Origin: an uncultured Novosphingobium sp.
GTDB lineage: Bacteria; Pseudomonadota; Alphaproteobacteria; Sphingomonadales; Sphingomonadaceae
NCBI GenBank assembly: GCA_937860195.1
Contig: CALMBN010000105.1
Span: forward strand, 1 to 6,741
Direction of reading: 5' to 3'
DNA length: 6,741 bases
Shown piece by piece: positions 1 to 5,899 of the stretch. Position 1 is the stretch's first letter. Every line of letters begins with the position of its first letter. Position numbers and translations under genes: made by a program. The notes under the pieces were generated by a model. That model had not been told where the DNA came from, did no database searches, and worked only from the letters and a program-made list of their open reading frames with translations.

Positions 1-1
1 G

Positions 2-262
2 TGGAGCGCGGCAGAGCAGTCCTCAAACGTCAGTTTCATCATCCTCAACAATCGCCGCTATGCCGCGCTTGATCACTTCGCCAAGGTCTTTGGCATGAAC
101 GCAATGCCCGGCACCGAGATCGGCGGAATCGACTTTGTCGGGCTGGCGACAAGCATGGGTGTGCCTGCCCGCCGCGCCAGCGCGGTCGCTGAGCTGGATG
201 AGGCGCTTGGATGGAGCTTTGCCAGCACCGGGCCGACACTGGTGGAACTGGTGATCGACTGA
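2..262 (+). CDS. Benzoylformate decarboxylase-like ThDP enzyme, C-terminal fragment (mdlC-like)
   Basis: The reading frame is open from base 2 to a TGA at 260-262, giving the last 86 residues of a protein whose start lies before the window. It begins WSAAEQ and runs into FIILNN. The Asn pair (fragment residues 16-17) is the end of the GDG-x(n)-NN motif that binds thiamine diphosphate and Mg2+; the GDG half is off the edge. From NN onward it aligns without gaps, from memory, with Pseudomonas putida benzoylformate decarboxylase: NN..Y.AL..FA.V, then PG, then GIDF..LA...GV, ending GPTLVELVID. The Ala and Phe that shape that enzyme's substrate pocket (A460 and F464) appear conserved as A22 and F26. 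The known reaction is non-oxidative decarboxylation of arylglyoxylates to aryl aldehydes in mandelate-type catabolism. Most of the protein, including the catalytic His and Glu residues, is not visible, so the substrate is inferred and another ThDP decarboxylase or lyase remains possible. Confidence 0.82.
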   Translation, partial: WSAAEQSSNVSFIILNNRRYAALDHFAKVFGMNAMPGTEIGGIDFVGLATSMGVPARRASAVAELDEALGWSFASTGPTLVELVID

Positions 263-314
263 CCGGCTCAGCCCCGCACAATTTTCTGCGTCATTGGCGG
301 AATTTATCAGGCTG
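263..314. other. Short convergent intergenic gap
   Basis: This 52-bp gap lies between the stop of the plus-strand ThDP enzyme and the stop of the minus-strand GFA gene. I see no GC-rich hairpin followed by a T run on either strand, so no intrinsic terminator is called here. Confidence 0.6.
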
Positions 315-734
315 CTATTCCATTCCCGGCCATTTCTGATGAACCGGTATGTCCGTCGGCAACCGGTGGAACGGCTGCGCATCGCAGGCCCAGGCGGCAA
401 AGTCTGCACCGCCGAACTGGCCCGGATCGTCGAATCCGCCGACTTTCAGGATCACGCCTTGCGGAAAGCCCGGCGCGCGGGTCAGCAAGTGGGTGCCGCA
501 ATTGGGGCAAAATTCGCGAGTCACCGCGTTGGGCCAGTCAGGGTGGGTGAACCCCTTGGTTTGCCCGTGCAGCTCAAAGCTCTCGCTCGGCACGGCCATG
601 ATCAGAACCGGTCCGCCGCCCGTAACGTATTGGCACTGACGGCAATAACACTCCGCCTTCATCAACGGCTGCGCGGCGGCGCGATAGCGGACCCGGCCGC
701 AATAACAGCCACCTTCGATCCGGTCGTCGCTCAT
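315..734 (-). CDS. GFA/CENP-V family zinc protein (glutathione-dependent formaldehyde-activating-like)
   Basis: This encodes a 139-residue protein, a normal length for a stand-alone GFA domain. All seven family cysteines are present: C10 and C12 in GGCYCGRVRY, C29, C31 and C34 in ECYCRQCQ, and C76 and C79 in FCPNCGT. In this fold they bind structural and exchangeable zinc. The founding member, Gfa of Paracoccus, was named for speeding formation of S-hydroxymethylglutathione from formaldehyde and glutathione. That activity has been questioned, and many family members have unknown substrates. The ATG (732-734) overlaps the TGA of the upstream oxygenase gene in an ATGA, with only a weak Shine-Dalgarno, so translation is probably coupled to the oxygenase. 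The protein has no signal peptide or membrane segment and should be cytoplasmic. A link to formaldehyde or to a glutathione adduct of an aldehyde product is inferred from context. Family assignment is firm; function is not. Confidence 0.9.
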   Translation of the reverse strand: MSDDRIEGGCYCGRVRYRAAAQPLMKAECYCRQCQYVTGGGPVLIMAVPSESFELHGQTKGFTHPDWPNAVTREFCPNCGTHLLTRAPGFPQGVILKVGGFDDPGQFGGADFAAWACDAQPFHRLPTDIPVHQKWPGME

Positions 735-2200
735 GCTGCCAATCCAATCTGGTCCGCTGTCGCAAAGTTGCCATGCAGCCCGAACCGCAGCCTGATCGGC
801 ACGTTGATTGTCGCAATCGGGCCCTTCTCGATTTCGAGCGCATCGAACAGCAGCAAGTCGCTGCGGTGTTCCTCAAGCCGATTGCAGACCTGGACAATCC
901 AGCCATCGCCCTCCGCTGCATCCTTGCTGCGCGGGATAAAACAGGGCTCCTGAAGCGAAGACACCGGGCCGCACCACCAGTGTTGTTCCTTTCCAGTCTG
1001 ATGATCGATCAGGAACAGGCAGTTCATCAGCAGGCCCCCCGCTGAGCCGCCTTTGAGCTCGACCGGGCGCTTCATGTCCATTTCCAGCATCCAGCCATAG
1101 CGATAGGGCTGCCCGGCAAAACGGTCATCGATCCGGGGAAATTCGGCGGCGGTCCGGGTCAGTTGCACGATGCTGTCAAATTCATCGGAGTTGCTCGCCA
1201 TGTCGACCGTCCAGCGGGTCAGATAGCTCATCGCCTCCATCCCGTTGAACGGCGCGCCGTGAACATCGGGGAAGAACGGGAACATGTTGTTCTTGGCCAC
1301 CGGGATATCGAAATGGACTTTGCTGCCTTCCTGAAAGGCGTTCATCACGTGACTGTTGAAACTGTTATCGGTCTTGAACCAGCGGATGTCTGCGCCGCTC
1401 GCCCCTTTGTGACGCGGCAGAACCCCAAGGTAGACCGGCATGGTGGTATCGAACCCGAAATGCGGGAGACCCTGCTCCAGCCGCTCCCAGCTGCCAATCG
1501 AGGGCATTAGGTTGAACACCGCATAGTCGGGCGTAATCCCGAAATCGTGCATCATCGCGTAATAGGGAACGGTGAAGGGAATCTGGTGGGCCAGTTCACC
1601 CTCCGGGGTGACTTCGTAAAACATGCAGTCAGTTGTGCAGAGCCCGGTTGAGGCATAGCCGAAAGCGAGCATGTTGCCGGTGACGGGATCGATCTTGGGA
1701 TGGGCAGTGAAGGTCTGCCCCTCCATCGCGCCGCCAAACCGGGTGTAACCATCGGTCTCCATGCTCGCTGCATCCATCGCAAGGGCGGGACTGTCTTCCT
1801 TCAGAGCATAGAGTTTGCCGCCATGGACGAACGCGTTGGTGTTGGCAGTACCGCGGATCTGGCCCTTGACAGCCTCATCGTCGGTCAACGGATTGCGGTA
1901 ATTGCCGAACAGGGCCTTTCCGGCCTCGTGCTCAAGCTTCCATTTGTCAGTCCGGGCCCAGCGCTGGCGGAAATCGCAACGGCCGTCGTTGAAGTGAAAC
2001 CGGGCGATCATTCCATCACCATTGAACGAAATGTCGTCTCCCTTCCGCGGCGGAAACTGCGGGTCAGGCTGGACTCGAAAGAATGCGCCGTTTAACTCGC
2101 GCGGGATTTCTCCGTGATGGACCAGATCGGCAATGTCAGCTTCGATCCGCGAAGGCGTGTTAAAGCCGGTAAAGTTGGGGCTATCCGGGAAATGGGCCAT
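731..2200 (-). CDS. Carotenoid-oxygenase-family dioxygenase, NOV1-like lignostilbene/stilbene-cleaving
   Basis: This encodes a 489-residue non-haem Fe(II) dioxygenase of the carotenoid cleavage/RPE65 family. The four iron-binding histidines are at H167 (TFTAHPK), H218 (MMHDFG), H284 (NSHVMNAF) and H476 (GLHGNF). Second-shell acids E135, E353 and E418 fit the family pattern. The histidine numbering equals that I recall for NOV1 of Novosphingobium aromaticivorans, and long stretches match it (FFPD.HGAPF, HWWCGP or similar, PYR.GW). Y101 and K134, which in NOV1-type enzymes contact the 4'-hydroxyl of the stilbene, are both present. This favours a 4-hydroxystilbene or lignostilbene substrate cleaved by O2 to two aromatic aldehydes, over a carotenoid. 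The enzyme lacks a signal peptide and is likely cytoplasmic. The frame stays open upstream to 2824, but that part lies antisense to the MarR gene. ATG 2198-2200 is chosen because GAGGAG (2209-2214) lies 8 nt upstream and MAHFPD matches the NOV1 N terminus. The gene leads a two-gene unit with the GFA gene. Confidence 0.93.
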   Translation of the reverse strand: MAHFPDSPNFTGFNTPSRIEADIADLVHHGEIPRELNGAFFRVQPDPQFPPRKGDDISFNGDGMIARFHFNDGRCDFRQRWARTDKWKLEHEAGKALFGNYRNPLTDDEAVKGQIRGTANTNAFVHGGKLYALKEDSPALAMDAASMETDGYTRFGGAMEGQTFTAHPKIDPVTGNMLAFGYASTGLCTTDCMFYEVTPEGELAHQIPFTVPYYAMMHDFGITPDYAVFNLMPSIGSWERLEQGLPHFGFDTTMPVYLGVLPRHKGASGADIRWFKTDNSFNSHVMNAFQEGSKVHFDIPVAKNNMFPFFPDVHGAPFNGMEAMSYLTRWTVDMASNSDEFDSIVQLTRTAAEFPRIDDRFAGQPYRYGWMLEMDMKRPVELKGGSAGGLLMNCLFLIDHQTGKEQHWWCGPVSSLQEPCFIPRSKDAAEGDGWIVQVCNRLEEHRSDLLLFDALEIEKGPIATINVPIRLRFGLHGNFATADQIGLAA

Positions 2201-2208
2201 TGCATCTG

Positions 2209-2214
2209 CTCCTC
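2209..2214 (-). promoter_or_regulatory. Ribosome binding site of the stilbene oxygenase
   Basis: The minus strand reads GAGGAG with 8 nt to the ATG at 2198-2200. It decides the start of the oxygenase: the longer upstream open frame has no such site and would run antisense through the MarR gene. Confidence 0.75.
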
Positions 2215-2221
2215 TAATGGG

Positions 2222-2249
2222 ATTGTATGCAGTGCTAACGAATAGGCAA
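2222..2249 (-). promoter_or_regulatory. Putative sigma-70-type promoter of the stilbene oxygenase-GFA unit
   Basis: Read on the minus strand, TTGCCT (2244-2249) is followed after 16 nt by TACAAT (2222-2227). These match the -35 and -10 consensus at 4/6 and 5/6. A start point near 2215 would leave a very short leader that begins at the ribosome binding site. The elements fill most of the 54-bp gap to the divergent MarR gene, so a MarR dimer bound here would block them. Confidence 0.5.
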
Positions 2250-2254
2250 GCGCT

Positions 2255-2728
2255 ATGCGGGTGAGGGACGACGATTTGGACGCGGTAACGCCGATTGATC
2301 ATGACGATGGCGATATCGGCGAAATCAACGAAATTGTGGGCTTTCATATCAGGCTGGCCCACGGGGCCTGCTATCGCCATTTCACCGAAACCTTTGTCGA
2401 TCTGGAACTGACGCAAAAGCAGGTTTCCGTGATGTGGCTGGTCGCTGACCATCCCGGCATTTCGCAGATCGATCTGGGCCAGCGGCTGCGAATGGACCGG
2501 GCCACCACCATGACAATCATCAACCGGCTGCAAGCGCGCCACTATCTGCGGCGCGAAAAATCGCCAACTGATGGCCGCAAGCAGGCGCTGTTCCTTGAAC
2601 CAGGGGGCGATCAAGCGCTGGTCAAGGCAAGGCGAGCGATCCGCGAGCACGAAAACTGGGTGAAGGGGCGGTTCACCGATGCCGAAGTCAAGACCTTGAT
2701 GGAATTGCTGGCACGCATCCACGAATAG
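2255..2728 (+). CDS. MarR-family transcriptional regulator
   Basis: This encodes a 157-residue winged-helix protein of typical MarR length. An N-terminal helix (about residues 20-48) should form part of the dimer interface. The helix-turn-helix spans about residues 69-97 (SQIDLGQRL, then DRATTMTIINRL), and the wing contains the family Asp-x-Arg pattern at D106-R108 (PTDGRKQ). A C-terminal helix pair completes the dimer region. Known relatives in aromatic catabolism repress their target until an aromatic acid or its CoA thioester binds. The gene is divergent from the oxygenase across 54 bp and 30 bp upstream of the aromatic acid carrier, so both are its likely targets. The start is the ATG at 2255, preceded by a weak AGG (2244-2246) 8 nt upstream; a GTG two codons later is possible. 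The first 20 residues are rich in Asp. The ligand is unknown. Confidence 0.9.
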   Translation: MRVRDDDLDAVTPIDHDDGDIGEINEIVGFHIRLAHGACYRHFTETFVDLELTQKQVSVMWLVADHPGISQIDLGQRLRMDRATTMTIINRLQARHYLRREKSPTDGRKQALFLEPGGDQALVKARRAIREHENWVKGRFTDAEVKTLMELLARIHE

Positions 2729-2758
2729 GATCGGCCGGGGAGAAGGAATTTGCCGACA

Positions 2759-4132
2759 ATGACTGACAGCGCAGCCCGCGATCCGCAACGCGTCCTCGAC
2801 GAATCGCCGATGAACTGGCGCCAATACGTGGTTGTGGCGCTGATGGTTGCCCTCAACGCCCTCGACGGCTTCGACGTGCTGTCGAGCGCCTTTGCCTCGC
2901 CTGGGATCTCCAAGGAATGGGGCGTTCCGCGTGAAGCGCTGGGGGTGATGCTTTCAGCTGAACTGGTCGGCATGGGCTTCGGTTCGGTCTTGCTGGGCGG
3001 CTTGGCCGACACCCGCGGACGCAAGCCGACCATGCTGGCCTGCCTGGTGGTCATGGCGATCGGCATGTATTTTGCCCACGCTTCAAGCGGGGTCACCGAA
3101 CTTTCAATCTGGCGGTTCATCACCGGGCTCGGGATCGGCGGCATGCTGACCGCGACCAACGCCGTAACCGCAGAGAGCACCAGCAAGGCCGGGCGCAACA
3201 TCTCGATGGCGATCTATGTCATCGGCTATCCGCTTGGAGGGGTGATCGGCGGCCTGGCGGCAAGCCAGTGGCTGCTGATCGATTACGATTGGCGAGCGGT
3301 GTTCCTGTTTGGCGCAGTGGTGACCGCCGCGATGATCCCGCTGGTCATGCTGCTGGTGCCAGAAACCCCAGCGTTCTATTCGGCCACGCGACCAGCCGAT
3401 GCAGTCACGCGGATCAATCGCTCGCTCGCTGCCTTTGGTAAACCGCCGATTTCAGCCTTGCCTGCGCTCGACCTCAGCGCGCCGCGCCCGAGGCTGACCG
3501 ACATCCTGTCAAACCCCCGATTACGGCCGGTTACGCTGTTACTCGCCTTCGGCTATATGTTCCACACCATCACGTTCTACTACATCCTCAAATGGGCGGT
3601 GAAGATCGTGTCCGATTACCCGCCCGGCTATGCTCCTCCCATGGCGGCAAGCGTCCTGACCTGGGCCAACATCGGCGGTGCGCTGGGCGGGCTCACGCTC
3701 GGTTTCCTGATGAGGCGCTGGGCGATCAAGGGGCCGACCGTGGCGATGCTGGCCATGGCTGTCGTCGGGGTAACGGCATTCGGGCTCGGCTATAGCAGCC
3801 TCGGCGCATGGCGCGCGGCTGCGTTTGGCGCGATGTTCTTTGGCAACGGCGCGATCGTCGGCTTCTATTCGGCCTTTGCGCTGGGCTTTCCGGCTTTCGC
3901 GCGCGCGACCGGAACTGGGTTCGTGCTTGGAGTCGGGCGGTTCGGTGCTGCCGGTTCACCGATCATCGCGGGCTATCTGTTCAAGGTCTTCGGCAACGAT
4001 CAATTGCTGCTGGTCTCGTTCTGCATGGCACTGGGTTCGTTCGCGGCACTGTTGCTGTTCCTGCTGTTGCCGATGCGTGACGGTGATGCGGAAGTGGCAG
4101 ATGCTCTTGAGGCAAAGCAGGCAGGGGTATAG
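2759..4132 (+). CDS. MFS transporter, aromatic acid:H+ symporter (AAHS)-type
   Basis: This encodes a 457-residue inner-membrane carrier with about 12 predicted membrane helices. Approximate helix spans are residues 22-45, 57-80, 92-108, 113-137, 150-170, 177-200, 257-278, 295-318, 325-345, 350-372, 385-408 and 413-437, with a cytoplasmic loop around 201-256. Helix 1 carries DGFDV (residues 36-40), the acidic motif of AAHS carriers such as PcaK. Loop 2-3 has the MFS signature GGLADTRGRKP (80-90), helix 4 has RFITGLGIGGM, and helix 11 has GVGRFGAAGSP. AAHS carriers import benzoate-like acids with protons; 4-hydroxybenzoate, vanillate, protocatechuate or mandelate are all plausible. ATG 2759 is chosen, with AAGGA (2743-2747) 11 nt upstream. 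TTG 2750, three codons earlier, is an alternative with GGAG (2739-2742) 7 nt upstream. The gene follows the MarR gene by 30 bp and is probably cotranscribed. The substrate cannot be fixed from sequence. Confidence 0.9.
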   Translation: MTDSAARDPQRVLDESPMNWRQYVVVALMVALNALDGFDVLSSAFASPGISKEWGVPREALGVMLSAELVGMGFGSVLLGGLADTRGRKPTMLACLVVMAIGMYFAHASSGVTELSIWRFITGLGIGGMLTATNAVTAESTSKAGRNISMAIYVIGYPLGGVIGGLAASQWLLIDYDWRAVFLFGAVVTAAMIPLVMLLVPETPAFYSATRPADAVTRINRSLAAFGKPPISALPALDLSAPRPRLTDILSNPRLRPVTLLLAFGYMFHTITFYYILKWAVKIVSDYPPGYAPPMAASVLTWANIGGALGGLTLGFLMRRWAIKGPTVAMLAMAVVGVTAFGLGYSSLGAWRAAAFGAMFFGNGAIVGFYSAFALGFPAFARATGTGFVLGVGRFGAAGSPIIAGYLFKVFGNDQLLLVSFCMALGSFAALLLFLLLPMRDGDAEVADALEAKQAGV

Positions 4133-4149
4133 GGTTGCTCTTTGCAACC
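4133..4149 (+). repeat. Perfect inverted repeat between carrier and VOC genes
   Basis: GGTTGC (4133-4138) and GCAACC (4144-4149) are exact reverse complements around a 5-nt loop, starting at the base after the carrier's TAG. No T run follows; instead the VOC ribosome binding site begins about 4 nt later. It could be an mRNA-processing or stability hairpin, or simply chance. Confidence 0.55.
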
Positions 4150-4153
4150 AGTG

Positions 4154-4158
4154 AGGAG
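4154..4158 (+). promoter_or_regulatory. Ribosome binding site of the VOC gene
   Basis: AGGAG, inside the purine-rich stretch GAGGAGAGG (4153-4161), lies 8 nt before the ATG at 4167. It is the strongest Shine-Dalgarno of the plus-strand operon and supports the chosen start. Confidence 0.75.
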
Positions 4159-4166
4159 AGGACAGC

Positions 4167-4547
4167 ATGTACAGTCACAATATGGTCGGATCGAACGACA
4201 TCGCGAAATCAAAGGCATTCTATGATGCCACCTTCCAGGCCATCGGCGGCAAGGAAGCGATCCAGGACGACAAGGGTCGCCTGATCTATATGCACAACGA
4301 CGGGCTGTTTCTGGTCACTCAGCCGATCAACGGCGAGCCGGCCACCCAAGCCAATGGTGCAACCATCGGATTTGCCATGGACAATCCGGCCCAGGCCGAT
4401 GCCTGGCATGCCGCCGGGGTTGCCGCTGGTGGGACCACTTGCGAAGATCCCCCAGGCGTGCGCGAAGGCGGCTTCGGCAAGCTCTACCTAGCCTATTTGC
4501 GCGATCCCGACGGCAACAAGCTCTGCGCGCTCCACCGCATGGGATGA
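4167..4547 (+). CDS. VOC-superfamily protein (glyoxalase/bleomycin-resistance-like)
   Basis: This encodes 126 residues, the usual size of a single-domain vicinal-oxygen-chelate protein with two beta-alpha-beta-beta-beta repeats. The first repeat has the typical H4, then SKAFYDATF. The second ends with YLRDPDGNK (residues 110-118). In metal-dependent members a Glu usually sits three residues after the DPDGN motif; here that position is C120 (KLCALHR). The usual metal site is therefore incomplete and the protein may be a non-metal or binding-type member. That KLCAL ending also recurs, from memory, in an uncharacterised glyoxalase-like subfamily. The gene follows the carrier by 34 bp, and its TGA overlaps the ATG of fdhD, suggesting coupled translation. 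Binding or detoxifying a reactive aldehyde is conceivable in this setting but nothing in the sequence proves it. Confidence 0.85.
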   Translation: MYSHNMVGSNDIAKSKAFYDATFQAIGGKEAIQDDKGRLIYMHNDGLFLVTQPINGEPATQANGATIGFAMDNPAQADAWHAAGVAAGGTTCEDPPGVREGGFGKLYLAYLRDPDGNKLCALHRMG

Positions 4548-5317
4548 GCGACCCACTTGCCTTCCGGCCCGACGGCACCCACCGCGCAAGTTCGCGGGTA
4601 TGGGTGCCCGAGGCGCCGGTGGCGCTGGAATACAACGGCCTGTCCTATGCCGTGATGATGGCCACGGCGCGCGATCTGGAAGACTTTGCGACCGGCTTTG
4701 CCCTCAACGAAGGGCTTGCAGCGTGTGCGTCCGAAGTGACGGACATCGCCGTGGCAGAGGTTGAGCAAGGCTGGGTCATTCGCGCCACTGTGACTGGCCT
4801 CGGCATCGATAAGCTGACCGAGCGGGTCCGCAGCCGGGTTGCGGAATCAAGCTGCGGGCTGTGCGGGATCGAGAACCTGGCTGAAGTGGCGCGGCCTTTG
4901 CCTCCGGTTGCTCCGCATTCTGCTGTTGCGCCGACCGCGATCTTCGCCGCGCTGACTGAACTCCGCGATCACCAGCCGCTGGGCCGGAAAACCGGCGCGG
5001 CCCATGCGGCGGCGTGGGTTTCAGCGAACGGGACAATTGGCCTGGTCCGCGAGGATGTCGGCCGTCACAACGCACTGGATAAGCTCGTTGGGGCCATGGC
5101 GCGGAATGGGCAGGTGCTCTCGCCGGGGTTTGTGCTTTCGACCGCGCGATGCAGCTATGAAATTGTCGAGAAGGCGGTGCGAGCCGGAGCAACCACGCTG
5201 GTTACGGTCTCACTGCCAACCTCGCTGGCAGTGGACCGGGCCAAGAGCACAGGCCTCAGCCTGTGGGTGCTGGCGCGGGATGATGAAGTGACACTGGTGA
5301 ACGACGCCTCAGCGTGA
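4544..5317 (+). CDS. fdhD: Formate dehydrogenase accessory sulfurtransferase FdhD
   Basis: This encodes 257 residues. FdhD takes sulfur from IscS and inserts it into the bis-MGD molybdenum (or tungsten) cofactor of formate dehydrogenase, which is inactive without it. Diagnostic motifs are the sulfur-carrying loop SSCGLCG with C104 and C107, KTGAAHAAA (149-157), the signature EDVGRHNALDKLVG (170-183), STARCSYE (199-206) and LPTSLAVD. C203 occupies a place that is usually not Cys in relatives I recall, giving an extra cysteine near the cofactor-binding region. ATG 4544 is chosen: it overlaps the VOC stop as ATGA and begins the conserved part. An in-frame start at 4439 would add 35 Arg-rich residues read out of frame through the VOC gene. 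No formate dehydrogenase subunit is present in the window. Being last in a MarR-headed operon is unusual and hints that formate oxidation is induced together with aromatic uptake. Confidence 0.95.
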   Translation: MSDPLAFRPDGTHRASSRVWVPEAPVALEYNGLSYAVMMATARDLEDFATGFALNEGLAACASEVTDIAVAEVEQGWVIRATVTGLGIDKLTERVRSRVAESSCGLCGIENLAEVARPLPPVAPHSAVAPTAIFAALTELRDHQPLGRKTGAAHAAAWVSANGTIGLVREDVGRHNALDKLVGAMARNGQVLSPGFVLSTARCSYEIVEKAVRAGATTLVTVSLPTSLAVDRAKSTGLSLWVLARDDEVTLVNDASA

Positions 5318-5899
5318 CAACAAAAACACCGCGTGCTCCGCCCGCCACGTCGCTGCCGCCGGACTGGCCAGCTTGTCTCCGGACAGAAACCACGCGCCTT
5401 CGATCCGGTACCCTTTGGACACAACCAGCTCGCGGAAATCGCGGACTGTTACGTGGTGGATGTTGGGAGTCTCATACCAGGCAATCGGCAGCAACCGGGT
5501 CACCGGCATCCGCCCGTTCCACAGCAGGCTGAGCCGGACCTTCCAGTGCGCGAAGTTGGGGAATGAGACGAAGGCCTTGCGCCCGACCCGCAGCAGCTCA
5601 TCCAGCACCAGATCGGGGCGCTTGGTGGTCTGGAGCGTCTGGCTGAGGATCGCGTAATCGAACGCCGCGTCGGGATAGTCAGCCAGATCGGTATCGGCAT
5701 CGCCCTGCATCACCGACAGGCCTTTGGCGACACATTCGGCCACTCCGAGCGGATCAAGCTCCATCCCGCGCGCATCAACCCCGCTGTCATCGCGCAAGGC
5801 CGCCATCAGTGCGCCGTCGCCGCAACCGATATCAAGCGCCCGGCTACCCGGCGCGACATTGGCAGCGATGATCGCCAGATCGGGGCGGAGCGCGCTCAT
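5309..5899 (-). CDS. metW: Methionine biosynthesis protein MetW
   Basis: This encodes 196 residues, full length for MetW. It has a class I SAM-methyltransferase-like fold with glycine motif [10 protein letters not shown] (residues 22-31) and an acidic residue in GMELDP. Family-specific blocks are [69 protein letters not shown] and RDF. MetW works with MetX in homoserine acylation, and in several proteobacteria it is needed for full MetX activity or methionine prototrophy; whether it methylates anything is unclear. Its ATG (5897-5899) overlaps the metX TGA as ATGA, with no clear Shine-Dalgarno, so translation is coupled. The stop (5309-5311) lies inside the end of the convergent fdhD gene, a 9-bp tail overlap with no room for a terminator between them. 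Confidence 0.95.
   Translation of the reverse strand: MSALRPDLAIIAANVAPGSRALDIGCGDGALMAALRDDSGVDARGMELDPLGVAECVAKGLSVMQGDADTDLADYPDAAFDYAILSQTLQTTKRPDLVLDELLRVGRKAFVSFPNFAHWKVRLSLLWNGRMPVTRLLPIAWYETPNIHHVTVRDFRELVVSKGYRIEGAWFLSGDKLASPAAATWRAEHAVFLLSR

Larger units (their letters stand above)
2201..2254. promoter_or_regulatory. Divergent control region between stilbene oxygenase and MarR gene
   Basis: These 54 bp separate two start codons facing away from each other. Besides the minus-strand promoter, three weak patterns are visible. An imperfect inverted repeat has outer arms AGTGCT (2231-2236) and AGCGCT (2249-2254). A direct repeat CTAAYG occurs at 2214-2219 and 2235-2240, exactly 21 bp apart, or two helical turns. 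A poor plus-strand promoter candidate is TTGCAT (2200-2205), 17 nt, TTGTAT (2223-2228). MarR proteins usually bind palindromes of about 16-20 bp in such gaps and repress both directions. Which of these is the operator cannot be told by eye. Confidence 0.5.

Noticed and set aside
294..953. Plus-strand open frame of 219 residues
   Set aside because: It lies antisense to the GFA gene and the oxygenase end, shows no recognisable domain, and is expected as a shadow in GC-rich DNA.
2201..2824. In-frame upstream extension of the stilbene oxygenase, giving a 697-residue protein
   Set aside because: It runs antisense to the well-supported MarR gene and into the carrier gene. The family start at 2200 has a good ribosome site and matches the NOV1 N terminus.
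2611..3201. Minus-strand open frame of 196 residues
   Set aside because: It lies antisense to the MarR gene end and the carrier's first helices; low-complexity Ser/Thr/Pro-rich, with no family motif.
4133..4149. Hairpin as a Rho-independent terminator of the carrier gene
   Set aside because: The stem is only 6 bp and is followed by a purine-rich ribosome site, not a T run.
4439..4543. Longer N terminus for FdhD
   Set aside because: It would read the VOC gene in another frame as an Arg-rich stretch; the ATGA overlap at 4544 fits the family start better.
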